From positions 1 through 15,267 of the forward strand of contig JAGREZ010000180.1 of the NCBI GenBank assembly GCA_020446285.1: a stretch of 15,267 bases of DNA, written 5' to 3'. A program made the translations under genes and the position numbers. This stretch comes from Geminicoccaceae bacterium (GTDB taxonomy: Bacteria > Pseudomonadota > Alphaproteobacteria > Geminicoccales > Geminicoccaceae). Numbering within the stretch: position 1 is the stretch's first letter; the number at the start of each line of letters is the position of its first letter. Below the pieces are notes generated by a model, which worked only from the letters and a program-made list of their open reading frames with translations, searched no databases and was not told the origin of the DNA. Shown here piece after piece: positions 11,034 to 15,267 of this stretch.

Positions 11034-11106
11034 GTGAGGTAGGGACGGTCATTTCTGACCGCCCCCCTCGCAGAACCGGACGTGCCCGATTAAGGCATCC
11101 GGCTCC
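11034..11106 (-). ncRNA. Group II intron domains V and VI (3' end of intron)
   Basis: On the minus strand, 11106-11073 is a 34-nt domain V: it opens GAGCCGGATGCC with the catalytic AGC, closes CACGTCCGGTTC, and its outer arms pair with one G-U. A five-nt linker region leads into domain VI, where the 5' arm (11069-11056) pairs with the 3' arm (11051-11036) around a GAAA loop. Two unpaired bases, T11041 and A11040, are bulged from the 3' arm, and A11040 is the expected branch-point adenosine. Counting on to an AY dinucleotide places the intron's 3' end near 11034. The fold is seen by hand pairing; the exact end is inferred from the family rule. Confidence 0.82.
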
Positions 11107-11126
11107 CAGGTGTTGCCTCCGCTGCG

Positions 11127-11489
11127 TTAGCGCAGTTTGGGTTCGGGCAGCATACGAAACCATGGCTGGTTGGCCACGCGGCTCCAAGGGAGCTTGTGCC
11201 GTTGGCTACGGTTACGCAGCGCCGTGATCCAGAGCCTTTCGGTGTGCCACTTGATGTGGCGTAGTGTCGACAGACAGTGCCGCAAACCGAAATAGGCGTA
11301 GTAGCCCAAAAGCTTGCGGCGCAGGACCTTGGCGTGAAACCAGGGCGACAGATGGCGATGCTCGGTGACCCACGCCTTGGCCCGCGCCAGAAAGCGATTG
11401 CGACGGTCCTCGGCCGGTTTACGAGCAAGGCGGTAGCCGCGCTTCGGGCGCTTGCGCATGTAGTGGGTGAAGCCGAGGAAATCGAAGCT
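11127..11489 (-). pseudogene. Group II intron reverse transcriptase/maturase, C-terminal fragment
   Basis: The last 120 codons of an intron-encoded protein remain. It begins at SFDFLGFTHY, the conserved sequence after the reverse transcriptase core, and continues through the maturase (X) domain with GYYAYFGL, LRHIKWHTERLW and ALRNRSQRHKLPW, ending at TAA 11129-11127. The usual protein is over 400 residues, so the catalytic YADD core and most of the reverse transcriptase are missing. Upstream of SFDF the frame holds only about seven unrelated codons before a TGA at 11513-11511. Intact intron domains V and VI follow 20 nt after the stop codon, as expected. The fragment cannot move by itself but could retain an RNA end usable by a related intron. 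No second intron copy is visible in the window. Confidence 0.85.
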
Positions 11490-11661
11490 CCTCGCCAGAT
11501 GGCTCGCCGTTCACGTCCACCGACTGGTCCCCGACCCGCACGCGATCCTGGCCGAACGCTGCCGCTTGCGCGACGCCGAGGACGCCGCCATCGCCGCGGC
11601 GACCAGACCTGTATACAGCTTCCATGCCGACGACACGCGCGAGAGATTCCGAAAAGCCTGA
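11490..11661 (+). pseudogene. Unrecognised gene remnant, 3' end only
   Basis: On the plus strand the frame ending at TGA 11659-11661 reads in part WLAVHVHRLVPDPHAIL, then RDAEDAAIAAATRPVY and SFHADDTRERFRKA. It has strong G/C third-position bias (many gcc, gac, cgc, gtc codons) like real genes here, and meets the truncated maturase sequence near 11490, where the homology of each breaks off. I read it as the tail of a gene cut by the rearrangement that truncated the intron. The frame formally extends left to GTG 11467, but that part is antisense to the maturase. I do not recognise the family. It could be a chance open frame, since only about 56 codons are involved. Confidence 0.4.
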
Positions 11662-11804
11662 TTGTAGACAGGGCTTTGGCTCGCGGTGAATCTATACAAT
11701 TGGGGAATTTATCGCATACAGCCGGACAAATGCTGCCGAACAACACGGTCGGCGTTGCGCGTCACACCGCAAGCCGGCGTGACGCGCTTGCATGCCGCCT
11801 GACG
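11662..11804. other. Non-coding stretch between the remnant and dctP end
   Basis: This 143-nt stretch is AT-richer than the surroundings around 11685-11725 (it includes ctatacaattggggaattta). It would be where dctQ and dctM normally follow dctP, but nothing resembling either is present. I found no clear terminator hairpin with a T-run after dctP. Just upstream, within the remnant, is a perfect palindrome CTGTATACAG at 11609-11618. Confidence 0.4.
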
Positions 11805-12842
11805 CTATTGCAGTTCGGCTTCGATGTCGGCCTCGCAGTCGGCGATGGCGGCATCGAGCCTCGTGACCCATTCATCGCCATATTGCGCGATGAACCAGTC
11901 CTTCATGCCGGCGGTGGCGTCCTGGAAGGCCTTCTTTTCCTCGGGGCCCGGAACGTAGATTTCGCCGCCGGCCTCGCGGAAGGCTTCGTAGGCGGCGATG
12001 CCGTTGCGCATGGGTGCGGCGCGGGTGACGTCCTTGAGATGCTGGAAGGCGTCATGGACGATGCGCTTTTCGGCATCGTCGAGGCTTTCCCAGAAATCCC
12101 CGTTCAGCCACCAGAGAGCGGCCATGTAGGCATGGCCATCGAGGGTCAGATAGCGCAGATGGTCCTGGAAGTTCATCGAGACGATGTCGGTGATGCCGTT
12201 CTTCGTGCCCTCGACGACGCCGGTGGCGAGCGAGGTGTAGACTTCGGGCCAGGCGACGGGTGTGGGATTGCCGCCGAGCATCTTGACCATCTCGATCTGG
12301 ATGTCGGCGGGAATGGTGCGGATCTTCTGTCCCGCGACGTCGGCGGGCGTCCGGATCTGTTTGCTCACGGTGGCGAAATTCCGCCAGCCGCCGGTATTGC
12401 CGATGGCCATCAGTCGCAGCGAGGGGATCTCGGCGAGGACGGCGTCGCGCAGTTCGCGGGTGAACGGGCCGTCGAATACGCATTCGGCCACCCGGTCGTC
12501 ACGGAACATGTAGGGAATGTCGAGGACCTGTCCGGCCGGGAAGATGTTGCCGAAGCCGCCGATGGTGGAGATGGTAACTTCCAGCGTGCCCGCCTGCACG
12601 CCCTCGATACATTCGCGGAAATTGCCGCAGAACTGCGCCGAGGGATAGATCTCCACCGCGATCCCGCCATTGGTGCGGCTTTCCACATAATCCTTGAAGA
12701 CGATCGATCCTTCCCAGTCCTCGTCCGTCTCGGAGCCGAGAAAGCCGATCTTGATGGTCTTGTCCTGGGCCTCGGCGACACTTGCCAGCGAAGCGACGAT
12801 GGCAAGGCCGGCCACGGCCACGAAATGCCTGACAATCGACAT
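11805..12842 (-). CDS. dctP: TRAP-type transporter periplasmic solute-binding protein
   Basis: The periplasmic receptor of a TRAP transporter, which binds an organic acid and hands it to the DctQM membrane complex. The 345-residue product begins with a Sec signal peptide (residues 1-25, cut expected at AEA before QD). The family's carboxylate-binding region is present, with GGWRNF (Arg154) and GQKIRTIPADIQIEMVKMLG (Arg175), then PTPVAWPEVYTSLATGVVEG, the TRAP receptor signature. ATG 12842 is chosen because GGGAGG lies 6 nt upstream; the longer frame from TTG 12848 would overlap this spacer. It lies 111 nt after the M20 amidohydrolase gene on the same strand and is probably co-transcribed. No dctQ or dctM gene follows: the next 800 bases hold an intron relic and a gene remnant. 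Ligand identity cannot be read from the sequence. Confidence 0.93.
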   Translation of the reverse strand: MSIVRHFVAVAGLAIVASLASVAEAQDKTIKIGFLGSETDEDWEGSIVFKDYVESRTNGGIAVEIYPSAQFCGNFRECIEGVQAGTLEVTISTIGGFGNIFPAGQVLDIPYMFRDDRVAECVFDGPFTRELRDAVLAEIPSLRLMAIGNTGGWRNFATVSKQIRTPADVAGQKIRTIPADIQIEMVKMLGGNPTPVAWPEVYTSLATGVVEGTKNGITDIVSMNFQDHLRYLTLDGHAYMAALWWLNGDFWESLDDAEKRIVHDAFQHLKDVTRAAPMRNGIAAYEAFREAGGEIYVPGPEEKKAFQDATAGMKDWFIAQYGDEWVTRLDAAIADCEADIEAELQ

Positions 12843-12953
12843 GTTCAACCTCCCTTGTTCGATGTCGGTCCGCTGAAGACTGCCAGCCGTTCATGCAGGC
12901 CGCAACCTTGCCCGCCCTGAAGATAGGCCCGGAAAGCGGGAGATATGCCGTCT

Positions 12954-14114
12954 TCAGACAGCGAGGCGCCTTTCGGCGATCCGCGCGAAGATCGATGCGC
13001 CCACCGGCAGGATCCCCTCGTCGAGAATGAACCCGGGATTGTGCAGCGGCACCTCGCCCTTGTGTCCAAGCGTGAAATAGGCGCCGGGAACGACCCGCAG
13101 CATGTCGGCGAAATCCTCGCTGCCCATGGTCCGTTCGGACTTCATCGAGACCTTCTCCGCGCCGACGATCTCGCCGGCGGCATCGGCCACCGCACGGGAA
13201 AGGTCGGCATCATTGACGAGCACCTCGAAGATGTCGCGGATCTCGACCTCGATCTCCACCTCGAAACTCGCCGCCATGCCCTCGCAGATCGTGCGCATGC
13301 GCTCGCGCATCAGCCGGCGCAGCCCGTCGGAGAACATGCGCATCGTCCCGGAGACGGTTGCCGTGTCGGGAATGACATTGTAGGCGGAGCCGCTGTGGAA
13401 CTGGGTGACCGACAGCACCGCCGGATCGGTCGGCGTCGCATTGCGGCTGACGATCGACTGCAGCGCCTGCACGAGCGTGGTCGCGATATAGATCGGATCG
13501 CGCGCGACCTGCGGCATCGCCCCGTGGCTGCCGCGGCCATTGATGCGGATATCGAAGAAATCGGCGCCGGCCATGGCCGTTCCCGGACGTATGCCGACCT
13601 CGCCCGGAGCGTGGTAGGGCGAATTGTGAATGCCGTAGACCTCGTCGCAGGGGAACCTGTCGAACAGGCCGTCGGCGAGCATCGCCCGCGCGCCGCCGAG
13701 CCCCTCCTCGGCCGGCTGGAAGATCAGCACGACGCGACCGGCGAAATTCCGGCTCGAGGCGAGATGGCGGGCAGCGCCGAGGAGCATCGTCGTGTGTGCA
13801 TCGTGACCGCAACCGTGAAAGATGCCGGGTGTCCGCGAGCGCCAGGGGAGATTCGTCCGTTCCTCGATGGGCAGCGCATCCATGTCGGCGCGAAGGCCGA
13901 TGCTCCGCCCCTTGCCCGCGCGTCCCTCGATGACGCCGACGACACCCGTCCCGCCAAGGCCGCGATGCACCTCGATGCCCCAGCTTTCGAGCTTTTCGGC
14001 AACGATGCCCGAGGTCCGCACCTCCTGAAATCCGAGTTCCGGATGCTGATGCAGGTCACGCTGGATGGCCGTCAGCTCATCCGCATATCCGGCGATCCCG
14101 CTCTCGATCTCCAT
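12954..14114 (-). CDS. M20-family amidohydrolase (hippurate hydrolase/IAA-amino acid hydrolase type)
   Basis: A cytosolic metallohydrolase that cleaves the amide bond of N-acyl amino acids or related conjugates. The 386-residue length fits the hippuricase group. HQHPELGFQE is at 23-31 and RADMDALPI at 75-83. The metal-site residues are Cys102 and His104 (GCGHDAH, 101-107), Glu136-Glu137 (QPAEEG), His163 (GIHNSP) and His358 (LHNPGF). The dimerisation domain lies at about 185-295 with GRGSHGAMP at 193-201. All expected ligands are present. ATG 14114 is chosen because the family start matches there; the open frame to 14237 is antisense extension into the neighbour. It starts 16 nt after the amidotransferase stop and precedes dctP, which suggests an uptake-and-hydrolysis operon. 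The substrate is not known. Confidence 0.95.
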   Translation of the reverse strand: MEIESGIAGYADELTAIQRDLHQHPELGFQEVRTSGIVAEKLESWGIEVHRGLGGTGVVGVIEGRAGKGRSIGLRADMDALPIEERTNLPWRSRTPGIFHGCGHDAHTTMLLGAARHLASSRNFAGRVVLIFQPAEEGLGGARAMLADGLFDRFPCDEVYGIHNSPYHAPGEVGIRPGTAMAGADFFDIRINGRGSHGAMPQVARDPIYIATTLVQALQSIVSRNATPTDPAVLSVTQFHSGSAYNVIPDTATVSGTMRMFSDGLRRLMRERMRTICEGMAASFEVEIEVEIRDIFEVLVNDADLSRAVADAAGEIVGAEKVSMKSERTMGSEDFADMLRVVPGAYFTLGHKGEVPLHNPGFILDEGILPVGASIFARIAERRLAV

Positions 14115-14130
14115 TCCGTTTCTCACATGC

Positions 14131-14898
14131 TCAAGGGCGCGTTGACGAACTGTCGACAGCGGCGACGGCCGCTTCGGTGCGGCGCATATGGGCGGCATGG
14201 AGGAAATCCGCGATCCAGCGCGAGAGCGTGTCGGCATCGCGGGCGAGATCGCCGCCCGGCAGCTTTGCGAGCGCGGTGTCGGCGACCGCCTCCGGCACGA
14301 CGCGACCCCGCCGGGCTTCGATCAGTGCGCGTTCGTAGCCGTTGTTGAACTCGGGGTGCCCCTGAAAGGACAGGCCGTTGTCCGCGAATTCCAGGGCGGC
14401 GACGGGACAGAAGGACGAGCTTGCGATCACGCGGCTGTCCGGCGGCAGTTCGACCACCTGATCCTGATGCATCACATTGATCTCTATGGACGGGCGATCA
14501 TGCCAGCCGGGTGCGCTCAAAAGCCTGTGCTCGTGCGTTCCCACCCCCCAGCCGGCGGCCGCCTTCTCCACCCGTCCGCCGAGCGCCTTCGCCATGATCT
14601 GATGACCGAAACAGATGCCGACCATCGGCAGCGAGGCGGCAAAACAGTCGCGGATGAACTGCTCGAGCCTGCGGATCCAGGGATGATCCTCATAGGCGCC
14701 GAAGCGCGAGCCGCTGATGACATAGCCGTCGCATTCATCGATGGCCGACGGGAACCGGTCGTCGACCACAGGAAAGATCACAAAGGAAAATTCCCGACCG
14801 CCGCGCGCGATCATCCTCTGGATCATCATCCCGTAATCGTCGTGGCTCGCGGCAAGCTCGGGCGGTACATGACCCGCCTGCAGAATTCCGATGCGCAT
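14131..14898 (-). CDS. Class I glutamine amidotransferase, GMP-synthase-like
   Basis: A 255-residue stand-alone protein of the class I glutamine amidotransferase fold. The nucleophile elbow is VGICFGHQ with Cys96, and His181 and Glu183 lie in FQGHPEF (178-184), completing the triad. YVISGSRFGAYED (59-71) matches the oxyanion loop region. Such GMP-synthase-like proteins lack a synthetase domain and often act as gamma-glutamyl hydrolases or unassigned amidases, so the partner or substrate is open. ATG 14898 has AAAGG 7 nt upstream. It is the first gene of the minus-strand run amidotransferase - M20 - dctP, and the close 16-nt spacing to the M20 gene implies translation from one mRNA. An amide- or gamma-glutamyl-cleaving role would suit the cluster, but that is inference from context. 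Confidence 0.92.
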   Translation of the reverse strand: MRIGILQAGHVPPELAASHDDYGMMIQRMIARGGREFSFVIFPVVDDRFPSAIDECDGYVISGSRFGAYEDHPWIRRLEQFIRDCFAASLPMVGICFGHQIMAKALGGRVEKAAAGWGVGTHEHRLLSAPGWHDRPSIEINVMHQDQVVELPPDSRVIASSSFCPVAALEFADNGLSFQGHPEFNNGYERALIEARRGRVVPEAVADTALAKLPGGDLARDADTLSRWIADFLHAAHMRRTEAAVAAVDSSSTRP

Positions 14899-15032
14899 GT
14901 TCAGCCTTTCTCGCTATGTCCCGTCGTCATGTCTATAACCGGGCGACTTCGTTCCGGAAAAGAGGCATGACGGGGAAATCCCGTCCACACACATTCGATC
15001 TGCACCGGGAACCGACATATGAGCGCCGATAG
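14899..15032. promoter_or_regulatory. Divergent promoter region between amidotransferase and tusA-like genes
   Basis: This 134-bp gap must contain the promoters of both divergent transcription units. It holds a perfect inverted repeat, GACGGG-GAAAT-CCCGTC, at 14969-14985, a possible regulator site, and a short leader frame at 15019-15036. I could not pick -35/-10 boxes with confidence. Confidence 0.4.
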
Positions 15033-15036
15033 ATGA
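15019..15036 (+). other. Five-codon leader frame overlapping the tusA-like start
   Basis: ATG 15019 opens the frame MSADR and stops at TGA 15034-15036, overlapping the next ATG (15033) in an ATGA junction. GGGAA lies about 8 nt before ATG 15019, while the downstream ATG has no clear ribosome binding site of its own. This arrangement could couple translation, but so short a frame may be chance. Confidence 0.3.
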
Positions 15037-15267
15037 GCAACCAAGCCGACACCGCTGGAACCGACAGCGGGGCAGGAACCGACAGCGGGAAGTCCGCGAG
15101 CGCGCTCATCGACGCGCGTGGCCTGAACTGCCCCGTGCCGCTGCTCAAGGCGCGGCAGGCACTGATGGTCCTCGCGCCGGGCGATCTCGTCACCGTCCTG
15201 TCAACGGACCCGTCCTCGCCGTCCGACTTCGAGGCATTCTGCGAGGAGAGCGCCCACGAACTCGTCG
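15033..15267 (+). CDS. TusA-family sulfur-carrier protein, N-terminal part (runs off window)
   Basis: The visible 78 codons show a TusA-like sulfur-relay protein. The family motif is NCPVP with Cys33, expected to carry persulfide, within LIDARGLNCPVPLLKARQAL (25-44). The following LAPGDLVTVLSTDPSSPSDF fits the beta strand and helix of the fold. In E. coli TusA passes sulfur toward tRNA thio-modification; alphaproteobacterial relatives may serve other sulfur transfers. The first 22 residues extend beyond the usual family start and contain a duplicated AGTDSG hexapeptide encoded by an 18-nt tandem repeat. ATG 15033 overlaps the leader frame stop. The C-terminus lies outside the window. Confidence 0.85.
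   Translation, partial: MSNQADTAGTDSGAGTDSGKSASALIDARGLNCPVPLLKARQALMVLAPGDLVTVLSTDPSSPSDFEAFCEESAHELV
15054..15089 (+). repeat. 18-nt tandem duplication in the tusA-like gene
   Basis: Two adjacent 18-nt units (15054-15071 and 15072-15089) match at 17 of 18 positions and encode AGTDSG twice. The ten-base core GGAACCGACA also occurs once upstream at 15008-15017. Confidence 0.85.

Noticed and set aside
11277..12920. 547-residue plus-strand frame over dctP and the intron relic
   Set aside because: Shadow of dctP; crosses two unrelated elements without any family signature.
12945..14348. 467-residue plus-strand frame antisense to the M20 gene
   Set aside because: M20 metal-ligand motifs on the minus strand are complete, so this is a shadow.
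14188..14970. 260-residue plus-strand frame antisense to the amidotransferase
   Set aside because: The minus-strand protein has a complete catalytic triad and ribosome binding site.

Overview
The window is high-GC bacterial DNA and reads as an alphaproteobacterial chromosome. The evidence is a class I PHA synthase, an ELM1-family protein, a TRAP-type solute receptor, a GMP-synthase-like amidotransferase and an ECF-type sigma factor start. I cannot name the genus. Nearly all the DNA is ordinary chromosomal coding sequence. The one clearly mobile-element-derived patch is at about 11034-11661.

Layout. 1-92 (-): first 30 codons of an ECF-like sigma factor that runs off the left edge. 93-579: non-coding, with a possible terminator. 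580-2364 (-): PhaC. 2504-4778 (+): a tight pair, an RraA/HMG-aldolase-fold protein followed after 4 nt by a GMC oxidoreductase that has no ATG, GTG or TTG start and probably begins at CTG 3216. 4750-5814 (-): HupE/UreJ-like membrane protein, overlapping the GMC gene tail to tail and diverging from guaB. 6007-7482 (+): guaB, IMP dehydrogenase. 7569-9656 (+): membrane-anchored PAS-GGDEF-EAL protein. 9815-9852: perfect 14-bp inverted repeat in the leader of the ELM1-family gene (9864-10955, +). 11034-11489 (-): 3' end of a group II intron, namely the maturase C-terminus plus intact domains V and VI, with the rest lost. It abuts an unrecognised plus-strand gene tail (about 11490-11661). 14898 down to 11805 (-): class I glutamine amidotransferase, M20 amidohydrolase and TRAP receptor DctP, probably one operon. 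15033-end (+): start of a TusA-family protein, divergent from that operon.

How the genes may work together. phaC makes carbon-storage polyester. guaB feeds guanine nucleotide synthesis, and the neighbouring GGDEF-EAL protein makes or breaks c-di-GMP, which derives from GTP, although nothing shows that the two are linked. The amidotransferase-M20-DctP cluster suggests capture and hydrolysis of an amide-linked compound, but the membrane subunits DctQ and DctM are absent. The RraA-GMC pair looks translationally coupled and its substrate is unknown. I found no convincing new multi-gene system. The items most worth a second look are the non-canonical GMC start, the group II intron relic, the hairpin before the ELM1-family gene and the orphan DctP operon.
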